Shown here: one piece after another, positions 1 through 10,900 of the stretch
Layout of the letters: each line of letters opens with the position of its first letter
Numbering within the stretch: position 1 is the first letter of the stretch
Source of the DNA: a virus
IMG/VR virus record: IMGVR_UViG_3300034198_022305
Location: 1 to 28,899 of that record
Direction: 5' to 3' (one strand)
Length of the DNA: 28,899 nt
Translations under genes and position numbers: made by a program
The notes under the pieces: generated by a model
Told to the model about the DNA's origin: nothing
Seen by the model: the letters and a program-made list of their open reading frames with translations, nothing else
The model's database searches: none

Positions 1-735
1 GTATTAGACATTACCACTGCGCCAGTAAGAGTACTGCCACCAGTTACTGCTATGGTATTAGAGAAAGTAGCAGCGCCAATATGTGAAGTAGTATTAGAGA
101 AAGTAGCAGCGCCAGTTAAAGTCGATCCACCAGTTACTGCTATGGTATTAGAAAACGTAACTGCACCAGTAGCTGATACAGTATTAGACATTACCACTGC
201 GCCAGTAAGAGTACTAATACCAGTTACTGCTATGGTATTAGAAAACGTAACTGCACCAGTGGCTGATACAGTATTAGACATTACCACTGCGCCAGTAAGA
301 GTACTGCCACCAGTTACTGCTATAGTATTATTAAATGTAGCAGCACCAGTTAATGTTAATGTATTAGACATTACTACTGCACCAGTGGCTGATACAGTAT
401 TAGACATTACCACTGCACCAGTGAGAGTACTGCCACCAGCTACTGTTAATGTATTAGACATTACCACTGCACCAGTGACTGATACAGTATTAGACATTAC
501 CACTGCGCCAGTTAAAGTAGATCCACCAGTTACTGCTATAGTATTATTAAATGTAGCAGCGCCAATATGTGAAGTAGTATTAGAGAAAGTAGCAGCACCA
601 GTGGCTGATACAGTATTAGACATTACCACTGCGCCAGTAAGAGTACTAGTACCAGTTACTGCTATAGTATTAGAGAAAGTAGCAGCACCAGTTACTGCTA
701 TAGTATTAGAGAAAGTAGCAGCACCAGTTACACTA
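1..735 (-). repeat. Imperfect 36-bp tandem repeats encoding 12-residue fibre repeats
   Basis: About 20 units of 36 bp follow one another with no spacers. Read on the minus strand they alternate between a type like VTGAATFSNTIA and a type like VTGAVVMSNTVS, with shared variants such as GGSTLTGA. Several neighbouring units are identical or nearly so at the nucleotide level, for example the two at about 661-732, which points to recent in-frame duplication. The array continues past the left edge of the window. Confidence 0.9.
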
Positions 736-1088
736 AGATTACCAGTAATATAAACATTAGCAGAAAATAAAGCATTGCTACCTATTACCACATTCGTTGA
801 TAAAGAATTAGCGTATATTTGTAATGATCCATTTACAAATACTGCATTTGATGAAATATTAATAACTGCTGGCGTTGATATTGTTCCGCCTCTAAGAGAA
901 CCATTTATTGCTAAAGTATTGGCAGAAAAGAAACCATTTACTACAGCATTACCAGTAGTTACAGATCCAGAAGATGTAGAATCTGCTGTTAATGCATTTG
1001 ATGAAATTACTTGAGCTATTTGATTGGTTCTTTCGAGCCATGTTCCAAACGACTGTGTGTTTGTTGTATTACTAACCGCAATAGTCAT
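1..1088 (-). CDS. Repeat-rich phage tail fibre or virion surface protein (partial, C-terminus outside window)
   Basis: The reading frame begins with ATG at 1088 (MTIAVSNTTNTQSFGTWLER) and stays open to base 1, so at least 362 residues are present and the stop lies beyond the left edge. Residues 1-120 are a non-repetitive N-terminal part, probably the virion attachment end. From about residue 120 onward the protein consists almost entirely of 12-residue repeats of the type VTGAATFSNTIA. Repeats of this kind, with Gly, Asn, Thr and aliphatic residues at fixed positions, are usual in trimeric beta-structured phage fibres. It is the last gene seen of the leftward baseplate/fibre block and shares one base (TAATG) with the preceding 73-residue gene, suggesting coupled translation. 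A fibre role is inferred from the repeats and position; no receptor-binding or chaperone domain is in view because the C-terminus is missing. Confidence 0.8.
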   Translation of the reverse strand, partial: MTIAVSNTTNTQSFGTWLERTNQIAQVISSNALTADSTSSGSVTTGNAVVNGFFSANTLAINGSLRGGTISTPAVINISSNAVFVNGSLQIYANSLSTNVVIGSNALFSANVYITGNLSVTGAATFSNTIAVTGAATFSNTIAVTGTSTLTGAVVMSNTVSATGAATFSNTTSHIGAATFNNTIAVTGGSTLTGAVVMSNTVSVTGAVVMSNTLTVAGGSTLTGAVVMSNTVSATGAVVMSNTLTLTGAATFNNTIAVTGGSTLTGAVVMSNTVSATGAVTFSNTIAVTGISTLTGAVVMSNTVSATGAVTFSNTIAVTGGSTLTGAATFSNTTSHIGAATFSNTIAVTGGSTLTGAVVMSN

Positions 1089-1309
1089 TATTGTTTATTC
1101 CCTAATAGCTGTCTTAGCATATTTTTTATCTCTGCTACATCTTCTTTAAGCTTATCAGTATCTTCTACAACTTTTGAAAGCTTTATCAATTTATCTCTTT
1201 CTTCACGATATTTATTCAAACTTTTTGAATCTGTATTAAGAATAGCTTTTGTATTAGCATTCTTTATTAAATGATCATTATCTCTTATTTTTAAAAAATC
1301 AGGTTTCAT
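1088..1309 (-). CDS. Small coiled-coil protein, unknown function
   Basis: The 73-residue product is highly charged and predicted to be largely helical. Heptad-like spacing of Leu, Ile and Val in the second half (KLIKLSKVVEDTDKLKEDV, then AEIKNMLRQLLGNKQ) suggests a short coiled coil. Small proteins ending in a similar helix occur beside structural genes in other marine T4-like phages, but I know of no assigned role. The start ATG lies one base after the stop of the preceding 737-residue gene, and the stop overlaps the start of the fibre gene by one base (TAATG). The tight packing argues for co-translation with the fibre and perhaps a helper or connector role, which is inference only. Confidence 0.75.
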   Translation of the reverse strand: MKPDFLKIRDNDHLIKNANTKAILNTDSKSLNKYREERDKLIKLSKVVEDTDKLKEDVAEIKNMLRQLLGNKQ

Positions 1310-1310
1310 A

Positions 1311-3524
1311 TTATATCTGTAAAGCTAGACAACGCATATTTTTCATTATTGGAACAAGAATAGAATTATTAGTAACAGGCACAATTTTAACAGCAAATGT
1401 CTTGTATGAATCATATACACCATCTGTAGAAGTTGTATATCTTAAAATACCATTATTGTTTGCATATAAAAATGCACCAAATCTAGACTGAAGCCCTGGT
1501 ATATTACCAACCGTAGCATTAGCAGTTGAAAAAGTAGTATTAGATGATACAATCATAGTTGAATTATTCACAATAGAACTTACTTTTCTTACATTAAAAT
1601 GCGTAGTAGTATTTGCTATATAAATATATGTATTAACTGTATAGAATGAAGTATCAGCGACTTTTATTGTTGTATTGCTAAATGTATTAGCACCAGATGA
1701 GTCTACTGGTACACTAGAAGGAAGACCAAACTGAACTTCTACTGTATCATCTCTATTAATAGCTGAACTATATACTGCTGATGTTTGATCAAATTCAGCC
1801 ATTACTGACCAATCTTTAGAATTAAATGTATCAGTATCAGCTCCGTTTAGAAATTTACCATACACATTAAATTGTGTTCCGGCTGGTCTATATACAGTCA
1901 AATAACAATTTAAATCTTCAGCATCTTGTTTATCTGCTAATACTACATTTTTAGAAATATATCTAGAAGCACTGTAATAACCATTTTCAAGTGTTTCATC
2001 AAAATATGTTACTGTAGTAACGTTTGCTGAAGCTGTAGAAGTTGCACCAATTATATTAGTATTAAGTACAAATGCCGAATTTGCTGAATTAATTCGAACA
2101 TAGCTATTATTAGCTTCATCAATAATGCCGCCGACAGCTCCCTGAGTTACTGTTTCTCCTACCTGGAATTTACCAGTAGTATTAGCAATATTTAAATGAT
2201 AACCAGTAAGTTGTGTTTGTGCAGTTGCTTGATTATATGTAATAGTTACAGATGTACCAAGTCTATCAATGAAAGGTGCAGTTAGATTATTTGATGTGCT
2301 TAAATCAGCTTTTACAATTAGAGTATTGTTAGTGCCAATAGTAGCATTTGCTAAAGAATTACTTCGCGATAATAGAAGTCTTTCTGTATCAGTAAACTCA
2401 TTTGGCAATCCTGGAAGTGTAGTTATGGCTGAATCTTCTATCATACTATTAGAGTAACCTTTAAATGATACAGTAATAGCAGTTTGAGCTGGTCTAATGA
2501 AATTAATTTGTGGTGTTATACTATCATATTGCTTGTTTGCAATTGCAGCAATATTTGCTGATGCATTAGACTGAGTACCAAATATAAACTGATTAGCAGA
2601 CGTTGCAAAGTTAAGTGTTGTATTTGCGTTTGGACTTTCAATAATTAATTCAAGCTCTTCAAGCGGATAATACTGAGACTGAGTGCTTAATAGCCCGCTT
2701 AATGCACCATTACCAGCAATTCTACCAACTATGCAATTACTAGAAGTAAATGATATGTTTGAAGTAACTGTAAAAGCAGTAGTATTTGAAATTGCTGTAT
2801 TTACTTGTCTAAAATTAATTGTTGATCTATCTGTAGTAGCCACATAAATCCAGCAGTTTGCAGCAAATGTAGTTAGTGATGTATTTGGAACTCTTACAAT
2901 CGTAGAGTTTATAGTGGTATTTGCTCCTGTAATAGTATTGTTAGATATCCAGATTTTTTCTGTATTATAAAAAGTTCCAACAACATTATTAACTTTAATA
3001 AACTCAGTAGGAGTAGGTTTTAAATATACAGATGCTGATGATGAAGTAAAATTAGCAATATACATATCATACTTCATACTTTCAGTAATTACTGGTGTCC
3101 ATACTAAATCATTTGATGATATAAAGAGATTTCCAAGCTGATTATTAGTATATATCGGAGCTTGTGTATTTACATCAACACCACCTAATTCACCAGTCCA
3201 TACTTGATATTCATCATTGCCACCGTCTGGAATAAGTACGATTGCATATTGTACATTAGACTGAAGAAATGGTGGTGATACAAATGTAAATGTAGAGGCG
3301 GCAGTAGCTGAATCTGATGCTGTTACATTAGCAGCTTCTAATCTAGATATGCCGCCTGTAATTCTATTAGATGTAGGAAATCCATTATCTACTGTTCTAA
3401 TCTCTAATGTAATACCATATAAAGATGATACAGATTTAAAATAGACATTTATCTTAGTTAAAAAGATACCGTCTATTCCAGTATTAGGCTGGGATACTAA
3501 GAAAGTTTGAGCTATTGGTTTCAT
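1311..3524 (-). CDS. Virion structural protein, probable detached C-terminal half of the DUF4815 baseplate/fibre protein
   Basis: The 737-residue product opens with MKPIAQTFLVSQPNTGIDG followed by IFLTKINVYFKS and an EIRTVDNGFPT segment. From family knowledge, this 'PLAQTF...GvFlTkvdlfF...vEIRt..nGyP' region normally lies inside one very long marine T4-like structural protein, downstream of a DUF4815 domain. Here it is a separate gene directly after that protein. Around residues 430-500 there is a beta module (GKFQVGETVTQGAVGGI, then NNSYVRI) also found in gp8. The rest is Asn/Thr/Ser-rich and probably beta. A gap of 30 bases separates it from the preceding gene, with only a weak purine-rich stretch before the ATG. 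The likely location is the baseplate periphery or fibre base. The CDS is certain; the split origin is inferred. Confidence 0.85.
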   Translation of the reverse strand: MKPIAQTFLVSQPNTGIDGIFLTKINVYFKSVSSLYGITLEIRTVDNGFPTSNRITGGISRLEAANVTASDSATAASTFTFVSPPFLQSNVQYAIVLIPDGGNDEYQVWTGELGGVDVNTQAPIYTNNQLGNLFISSNDLVWTPVITESMKYDMYIANFTSSSASVYLKPTPTEFIKVNNVVGTFYNTEKIWISNNTITGANTTINSTIVRVPNTSLTTFAANCWIYVATTDRSTINFRQVNTAISNTTAFTVTSNISFTSSNCIVGRIAGNGALSGLLSTQSQYYPLEELELIIESPNANTTLNFATSANQFIFGTQSNASANIAAIANKQYDSITPQINFIRPAQTAITVSFKGYSNSMIEDSAITTLPGLPNEFTDTERLLLSRSNSLANATIGTNNTLIVKADLSTSNNLTAPFIDRLGTSVTITYNQATAQTQLTGYHLNIANTTGKFQVGETVTQGAVGGIIDEANNSYVRINSANSAFVLNTNIIGATSTASANVTTVTYFDETLENGYYSASRYISKNVVLADKQDAEDLNCYLTVYRPAGTQFNVYGKFLNGADTDTFNSKDWSVMAEFDQTSAVYSSAINRDDTVEVQFGLPSSVPVDSSGANTFSNTTIKVADTSFYTVNTYIYIANTTTHFNVRKVSSIVNNSTMIVSSNTTFSTANATVGNIPGLQSRFGAFLYANNNGILRYTTSTDGVYDSYKTFAVKIVPVTNNSILVPIMKNMRCLALQI

Positions 3525-3554
3525 TTAATTAATATCTTTTTAAAGGATTTAAAT

Positions 3555-6500
3555 TTAAGGGTTCCCATTACCTGAACCGCCGGCCGCGGCACCAGTGCCG
3601 CCATTATCAAATGCATTATAATAATATGGCGTATACCATATATATTCTTCAATGGGTGCTGGCGGAGGCGGTGGATAAGTAATAATTACTGGTGGACCCG
3701 ATACAACACCATTTGTCTGAATAGTTTGATTTTGTGTAACTTCATTAATTGCTACGGTTGCATTTCTTGTATTTAGTATAGAACTTCCATATGATATCGA
3801 TAATCCGCTTCCTGCATAAGTAGCTACTGCTTCAGTAGTTATAGCACTTTGTCCCTGAGTTAGATCTGATATATCTGTAAGTCTAAACTGAATATCTCCA
3901 GCTTTAAATGTTTCTGGTGGTATAGAAAATAATCCACGCACTGTTCCATCAGATTGTACAATTAAATTACTTGACCATGTATTGTTATTTAGTGTATAAT
4001 ATGAATATACAATACTGCCTGTAGCATCAGCAGTTTTAAGAGTATATAATACACTACCATCGGCAGCTTTATTAATATTATTTACATTTGTTACTACACC
4101 AGTATAAACAAATAACGGCATACAGAAACTACTAACTGCAGTGTCACCGAAGTATGGATATACTCTTGTATTTGGTCTTAGTCCTTTAGCAGAAAAGAAT
4201 ACTACTTTAGGCATAATATATGGCTTAATACTTATGTCAGTAACATAAGCGCCTAGATTTAAAGCACTGCTAGATTCTGTAAGACCAAGTTGTGTACCAG
4301 TCTTTGTTTGATTGGCAGTAGTTGTAGTATTTATCTGTGTCTGATATGCTGTTGTTGTTGAGCCATCAGCATTAGTTACAGAAGAAGAAATTCCGCCAGT
4401 TTGATAAGCACTTCCATATGCAGCACTTGAGCTAGTAGTTACCCAATTTCCCCAAGATGTTCCCCAGCCCTGTTGTGCTTCAAGATTAATCCAATTAGAT
4501 GCTAAATCAAGATTATTGACTATAGCTGGAGAAACTGTAGTATCAGGCTGTGTATCACCAGAAGGATATAGTGATATACTGCCTCTGAAGTTGTAGATAT
4601 TACCTTCAATACAGTTATGATACTTAGATGCATATGGCTGTTGCTGAAGTAATGTATCATCAGTATGATTTAAAGTAATTAGATGCCCGCGCTGTTTATA
4701 TCCAGTGCTAAGTGCTGTATCTACACTTAGATTTAAATTTAACTGTCTAAAGAATGGTCTAGCTTCCTGCCTATTTGGATCTATTGCGATTGAATATTGC
4801 GGATGTAAAGTATTACCAATATCATGACCTCTAAATGGATCTACAAGAATACCATTCTTAAATCTATTTTGTCCTGATGTGCCACTTCTTACAAGAAGAT
4901 TAGTTGCTGATTGTTCAAGAAGAGAAAGTGAAGTATAATATTCTAGATTATCTATTCTATTTGAAAGCGTACCAATATCTGCCATTGTATAACGCTTAAT
5001 CTGAGATAGATTAATTGTAGTGGCATAGTCATATCTATTATAGGTTTTAGCACCTACTGCAGATAGTGTAGGATATGGAGGTACATCAACAATACCAAGA
5101 GACATTGTTCCGGGAATCTCAATAGGCGCGCGAGGTGAAGGATTTGATAATCCTTCTGTTATTAATAGTTGTCCGCCAGTAGTTACAGAAACTCTATCTC
5201 TGCGTGGTAGATAGTGTTCTAAATCAGCTCTTATTCCTTTATTTGGTGAAATTATATATGCACCTAAAGATCCAGGAATACTTGAATCTGGAGTACCAGA
5301 AAATGTAACTGTAGTACTTGGATTAATTGTTGCAGTTGCAATTACTGATGTAGATGTTGATGTATTAGCAGCATATGGACGGAAATCGATACAATCTCTA
5401 AGATCGAAAGTCGATCCCTTAGATGGCGAGAAGAATAAAGGTATTTCAGCTGTATTGATTGCGTCTGTATTAGCAACATTTACATCATCTATTGGATATG
5501 AATTAGCTGTAAAGAATCCCACACCATAAGTCTGATCATGTTGAAAGTGATCAACAGATATTAAAATAGTACTATCTACTGGTAAAGATGTAACTTTCGA
5601 CTTAAGATATGCTAAATCATAATGCGAGTCGCGCTGTCCATTATCTAATGAAAATGAATTTACTAAGTTTATTGTAGTATTAGAATAAGTACTATTTGGA
5701 GAAATCCATACACCATTAACCTTTAATACATCAGTAACACCAAGACACCATGGTCCTGCTGTACCGCTTATATGTGTATTAGTTTGAATCTTTATAAATT
5801 TATTTCTTTTAATTGATTTTTGTATTGGAGTAACGGCTGCACTATATTTTTCACTATCATAATATACTTTAACCGTCATGGTAGTTGTACTACCGATATT
5901 TAAATTAGCAGCAGTGCCAGATGTCTTAATTTCAATAGATCTATTTGATCTATTGAATGGAATAGGTAATCCAGCAGGAAATGCTAATCTATTATTAGCT
6001 GTAGTATTTGCTGTAGTGCAATTACCTTGAACAGTCATATATGTAGAATTAGTAACAGCTGTAATTGATTTTAAATCATGTGGAGTAAGACCACCAATGG
6101 CAATTACATCGCCCGCTTTATAATAAGTAGGAAAATCTGTAGTTGTTCCTACAATAATATTAGAAGTAGTATTGCATGAAACAGTACCAGGATTAAAAGA
6201 TGATACCGGAGAATAACCAGTCGAAGTTGGTATAACATTAAATGTAGAAGCTTGAACTTGACTTAATATACCATCACTTAATTCATAAAATCTTTCACCG
6301 GTTGGAACAGAAAATGCAGCAGTTGAACCTGCAGTAAAAGTAATAGTATCTGATCTATTTCTATATGGAAATGATGTTACATTAACCGAATTAGTCTTTA
6401 CTGCTTTCTGGCCAAAAGAATATATCATTGTATTATTAACAATTTCTTGTAGTTGTGCTGTATAAGAGCTAGTTCTACTATCATAAGTTAATACTACATC

Positions 6501-7949
6501 AGCTACGGCTGTTATTGAACCAGCAGACATAATACTTCTAACTGAACTAAAATTAAAGCCAGGACTCATTTGTATATTAAACAAATATAGAATATATTCT
6601 GCATTATATGCGCCTGGAGTTCCAGAAGAATATTCTATACCTCTAATATATGCTGTACCAATTTTAGTAGCAGAACTATATGATGTAGAAAGAAATGTAC
6701 CACTACTAATAGCTGTTTTTGCTACAGAATGGAGTTCTACTTGTACAAGATTATCAATATTGAAATCACCGACAAATTCTTTACCATAGATATAATATCC
6801 AAAATTAGCTGATACATATTGATCAGTAAAGCTTTGAGTATCTTTACCTTTTCTTAGATCGACTGCATTTCTATTAAGAAATTCTACTCTATGTCCTTTG
6901 ACATATGCCAAACCAGGTGATGATATTAAGCTTAAATAATCGGAATTAGATGTAGTATTAGATGAATCTGTATTAGCTTTTTTGTTTTCAGTTGTAAGTA
7001 AGAATGGATTAACTACAAAATCGCCATTAGTTTCAAATGTTCTTCTAGCAAGTTCAGTTCCAAGCGCAGCATATTGTGGATCATTTTTAATAGTAACTGG
7101 ACGGCCTGAATTAAAATCACAGATAGAAAAGAATGTTTCAGTATTTGAAATATCAGAAGTTGTCTTAACAATCAAATTAGGTGTTAACTTTAGACGATGT
7201 GCACCAGGAGCGCCATAATTTGGTGTATCAGCAGCATTATCATATAGAGCTGTATTAGAAGCTGGTGTTTCAATTGTTTCTTCTACACCAAAACCAACTG
7301 AATAGTTATTAGGAGTATTTGAATATTTCGAAACAACTACTGACTGAGCTGGAACTCTTACAAAATAACCTTTTTTGAATATAATGCCATCAGTTACAGA
7401 CATGGAATAGCCATAACCAACAGCATTACCAAAACTGCCACCAGAATTTGCTACAGTAACATTGCCAATGGCTACATTGGCCGTAGTAGAAATTACTAGA
7501 TTTTCAGTTGAATCAAATGTTGATTGTATTGCACCATTTGTATAAGTACCAGAATTTATGTATTTGATATACAGTGTATTTAATTCAGGTGCTTGAGAAA
7601 TGTATCCTTGAACACTATCTACAATAATTGCAGTAAGATTGCTGCTGGATTTTATAATCCTACCATTAAAGTCTTCAATAGTAAAAGCAGAACCATTTGC
7701 ATAATTATCATTAATTTTTACATATGAATATTGATTATCAAATGTAAAAGCACAACCTTCTAAAACCGATCCTTCTTTATATATGCTTTTACCGAATTTG
7801 TTAAGTTGATCTTGCAGTATACTTTGAGCAGCATTCATTTCGCGTGCTTGAACAGGCACACCAGGTCTAAACAATACGGCATACTGGTTTGAATTAGAAT
7901 TATAGTCGTCGAAGTATGGACTGCGTGATAGATCCGTGTCTAAAGTCAT
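3555..7949 (-). CDS. DUF4815-type baseplate/tail-fibre structural protein
   Basis: The 1464-residue product has a clear DUF4815-type N-terminus: SPYFDDY, then YAVLFRPGVPVQAREMNAAQ, SILQDQLNKFG and YKEGSVLEGCAF within residues 10-70. Family members are large structural proteins of marine and other T4-like phages at the position of the T4 gp9-gp12 fibre/baseplate genes. Around residue 1255 is GLRPNTRVYPYFGD, a conserved segment before the C-terminal part. The tail carries a proline run (PPPPPAP) and a Gly/Ala-rich end (GGTGAAAGGSGNGNP) encoded by a GC-rich patch at 3567-3603 that stands out in this AT-rich genome. The start is supported by GAGG seven bases upstream of the ATG, 8 bases after the gp8 stop. 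It is probably the platform linking wedge to fibres; the exact T4 counterpart is unclear. Confidence 0.85.
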   Translation of the reverse strand: MTLDTDLSRSPYFDDYNSNSNQYAVLFRPGVPVQAREMNAAQSILQDQLNKFGKSIYKEGSVLEGCAFTFDNQYSYVKINDNYANGSAFTIEDFNGRIIKSSSNLTAIIVDSVQGYISQAPELNTLYIKYINSGTYTNGAIQSTFDSTENLVISTTANVAIGNVTVANSGGSFGNAVGYGYSMSVTDGIIFKKGYFVRVPAQSVVVSKYSNTPNNYSVGFGVEETIETPASNTALYDNAADTPNYGAPGAHRLKLTPNLIVKTTSDISNTETFFSICDFNSGRPVTIKNDPQYAALGTELARRTFETNGDFVVNPFLLTTENKKANTDSSNTTSNSDYLSLISSPGLAYVKGHRVEFLNRNAVDLRKGKDTQSFTDQYVSANFGYYIYGKEFVGDFNIDNLVQVELHSVAKTAISSGTFLSTSYSSATKIGTAYIRGIEYSSGTPGAYNAEYILYLFNIQMSPGFNFSSVRSIMSAGSITAVADVVLTYDSRTSSYTAQLQEIVNNTMIYSFGQKAVKTNSVNVTSFPYRNRSDTITFTAGSTAAFSVPTGERFYELSDGILSQVQASTFNVIPTSTGYSPVSSFNPGTVSCNTTSNIIVGTTTDFPTYYKAGDVIAIGGLTPHDLKSITAVTNSTYMTVQGNCTTANTTANNRLAFPAGLPIPFNRSNRSIEIKTSGTAANLNIGSTTTMTVKVYYDSEKYSAAVTPIQKSIKRNKFIKIQTNTHISGTAGPWCLGVTDVLKVNGVWISPNSTYSNTTINLVNSFSLDNGQRDSHYDLAYLKSKVTSLPVDSTILISVDHFQHDQTYGVGFFTANSYPIDDVNVANTDAINTAEIPLFFSPSKGSTFDLRDCIDFRPYAANTSTSTSVIATATINPSTTVTFSGTPDSSIPGSLGAYIISPNKGIRADLEHYLPRRDRVSVTTGGQLLITEGLSNPSPRAPIEIPGTMSLGIVDVPPYPTLSAVGAKTYNRYDYATTINLSQIKRYTMADIGTLSNRIDNLEYYTSLSLLEQSATNLLVRSGTSGQNRFKNGILVDPFRGHDIGNTLHPQYSIAIDPNRQEARPFFRQLNLNLSVDTALSTGYKQRGHLITLNHTDDTLLQQQPYASKYHNCIEGNIYNFRGSISLYPSGDTQPDTTVSPAIVNNLDLASNWINLEAQQGWGTSWGNWVTTSSSAAYGSAYQTGGISSSVTNADGSTTTAYQTQINTTTTANQTKTGTQLGLTESSSALNLGAYVTDISIKPYIMPKVVFFSAKGLRPNTRVYPYFGDTAVSSFCMPLFVYTGVVTNVNNINKAADGSVLYTLKTADATGSIVYSYYTLNNNTWSSNLIVQSDGTVRGLFSIPPETFKAGDIQFRLTDISDLTQGQSAITTEAVATYAGSGLSISYGSSILNTRNATVAINEVTQNQTIQTNGVVSGPPVIITYPPPPPAPIEEYIWYTPYYYNAFDNGGTGAAAGGSGNGNP

Positions 7950-7957
7950 TATTTCCT

Positions 7958-10900
7958 CTAAAACTTGATAACTATATTTATTTTCTCAGTTGATGTATTA
8001 GATCTTGTAAATGGAACAATATTTTCAATATAAGAAGTTGTTCCAGATCCTCTTACGAGTTCTGGATATAATATAGTATCTGATAATGTTGCAATTCCAG
8101 TTGCGCCAGAAGTAGCACCAGTTATAATATTAGTACCGGTATTAAATGTATTATACACATTATATAATACTAATGCTGGATATATATTAGTTATCTGTGC
8201 CTGTGTTGATAATTGATTTATCACTATTTCATTAGATGCAAAAGTGCCATTCATATCAGTACATCTGACATAAGAATTATTTGCCCATAAAACAATAGCA
8301 GATGCACCAGTAGTATTACCTGTTAATTTATCACCATTTATAAATGTGCCAGTAGGTGCAGTTAATGTAAAATCAATATCTTTATTATATGTAAGTACAG
8401 TGCCAGTTCCATTAGAATATTGCTGTGTTACTTTTTCAAACTGAGAAAATACGCCAGTATTTGAAGTAAGAGGTATTCTGCAAGTCTGATTAAATGCATG
8501 ACCAAAATTGGTTGTAGCATCTATATTACCATTTGCTATTGATATAGAAACAATATTAGCATAAGCATTTGTTTGTGAATCATATAATATATCATTAGCA
8601 TTAAAATGACCACTTATATCTGATAGTCTAACAGTAGTATTACTTATTGTTTGTATTATCCTACCGGTTGCTCCAGTTTTTATTTCTGATACAGACTGCA
8701 CATTGGAATAAACAGAAAAATAAGAAACACTAGAATTAACCATACCATTTGCAGCAGTAGTTACTACATTGGCTCTAGCACCAGAAGCTAATCCAACTAC
8801 ACTGGTATTTACTGATTCTGTACCTGGAGTACCATAAGTATAAAATGGCAAACCAGTTGCTGTATTAGAAACATTTTTTAATTCAAGATAAGAAGAATTA
8901 GCAAATACCATAACACCAGCTTTACCAGTATTAGCTTGATATACTATTTCATCATTAGCAAAACTTGTACCATTATTACTGCCAAGATATAATTTTACTC
9001 TATCAAATGTGTTTAATGTAAGTGTAGCATCATTAATTGCTGGATCTTCTAAAATGCCTATTCTTCTATAATTTCCAGTTACTGGAAACTTATAACTTTC
9101 ATTATCGCCATTTGCAAATGTTACTGATATACCGGCATATTTTGCAGCAAGTTCCATATATGTATTTGATCCATGACCATTTTCTGGACTTACTACTGCT
9201 TCCGCAGTAGCGCCAGAACCCCATACATTATTAGATGTTATAGTTACATTTGCTATAGTATAATTTTGACCAGTATTAATCATATATACTTCAGATATAG
9301 ATCTATTTGGGTTAACTGAGTCATCAGTATTAACATATGCATATGCTAATGCACCATTTCCATCACCTGTAATAGATACTTTAGGTGATATAACATATTC
9401 TGTTAATTGATTCGGTGTTATACTGGTAAATAATACTTGAGCATTTCCAGTAGTATTACCGGAAGAGTTTGCTACAAAAATAGGCTGAGAACTATTAAAA
9501 TCACCTATTGGCTGTTCTATTGTTATATTTGGATAACTTGTTACAGAATATATTTGTGCTTTTACATTTGAAGATTTACCAATAACAAATAAATTGGCAG
9601 TCATTGTTCCACTTACAGATGTTAATTGCAATACTGAATCATTTGCAAATGACACTATACCATTTGCTCCTTGATTAATATCATACTCATTTACTTGTGT
9701 TACTTGCTCACCAGGTATGAATAACTTTCCAATTGGCTGTGTATTAGTAATACTAATATTAATTCCATTTAAATTTGTATAACTTATAGTTCCATATGCA
9801 CTATATGTACTTGTAGATACTGGGATAGCGGCAGAAGGAATTAGATAATGCACATTTGAAATATAAGTTTGTGAAAATGGTGTATTAGCATCACAGATTA
9901 TTACAGTAGAATTTACAGAAATGATACGTCTAATTTGTACGTTAGAAGTAGTATTACCGACTTTAATATAATTACCAGAAGCATAGTTAGAAGTAAATCC
10001 AGTACCAGTATTTGCTATTACAAAATTATTTCCAGCTATAACAGTAACGTTACCAGATTTAAGAGTACCGGCTGAAGCAGAATTATAGAAAGGTAAATCT
10101 AAACTAAAATTATTAGATGAATTATTTTTTGTAACTATAAAATTAGATGAATTAGCTACTGCTATCGTACCGGTAGCGCCTGTATCAGTCTGAATAATAT
10201 TATTTCCAACAGAAAAACTACCAGTATTATATAGATATGATACATAAACTGAATTTTGTGTTACTCTATTACCAACTGATATTGTGCCTTGAACATTGGC
10301 AAGATTTAAATTTACATATACAGTAAATGGCGGATTTACTGAAAGTCGTCTATCTAATCCAGAGTATTCAGTAATGTCTCTAATCTGACCAGCACCAGCA
10401 CCGGCTTTTAAATATATAGTTGATCCAACATATAATCCATTTATTTGTGATGCTGTATCTGGAAGAATTACTTGATAGCCACCAGAAAGTGTATTACGTA
10501 AAAATCCTTCATCATAAACTTGATAATTCGTACCTGGAGATGTAATATTGATATAATCTATAGTTCCAGCCACTGCAGATGATTCCACATTAGAATTAAT
10601 TGTAACTGGAATATATGAACTAGTAGAAAATTTATTATTAGCACCAGTTTCAACAGTATACATATATTTCCAAATATATCCATCAGAAGTTCTAAATGTG
10701 CCAGTAGGTGTATTTAATGATGGTTTAATAGTAGAAACTGAGTTTTGATTATTGTATATACATTTATATACTTCGCCTAGATTTGTTAATACATAAAAAT
10801 CTTTATCAACTAAATCTGGATCATTTTTTGAATACTGTGCATAGATTGTATTATTAGTCCACTCAGTCTTACGAATCATATATGAAACATCAGTATTAGC

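Noticed and set aside
1-735. Possible CRISPR array because of regular 36-bp repeats
   Set aside because: There are no unique spacers; the units are contiguous and keep an open reading frame.
52-753. A 233-codon plus-strand open frame through the repeat region (VLEKVAAPV-like repeats)
   Set aside because: It is the mirror of the minus-strand fibre repeats. The minus frame has a non-repetitive N-terminus, a coupled start and fits the direction of the block.
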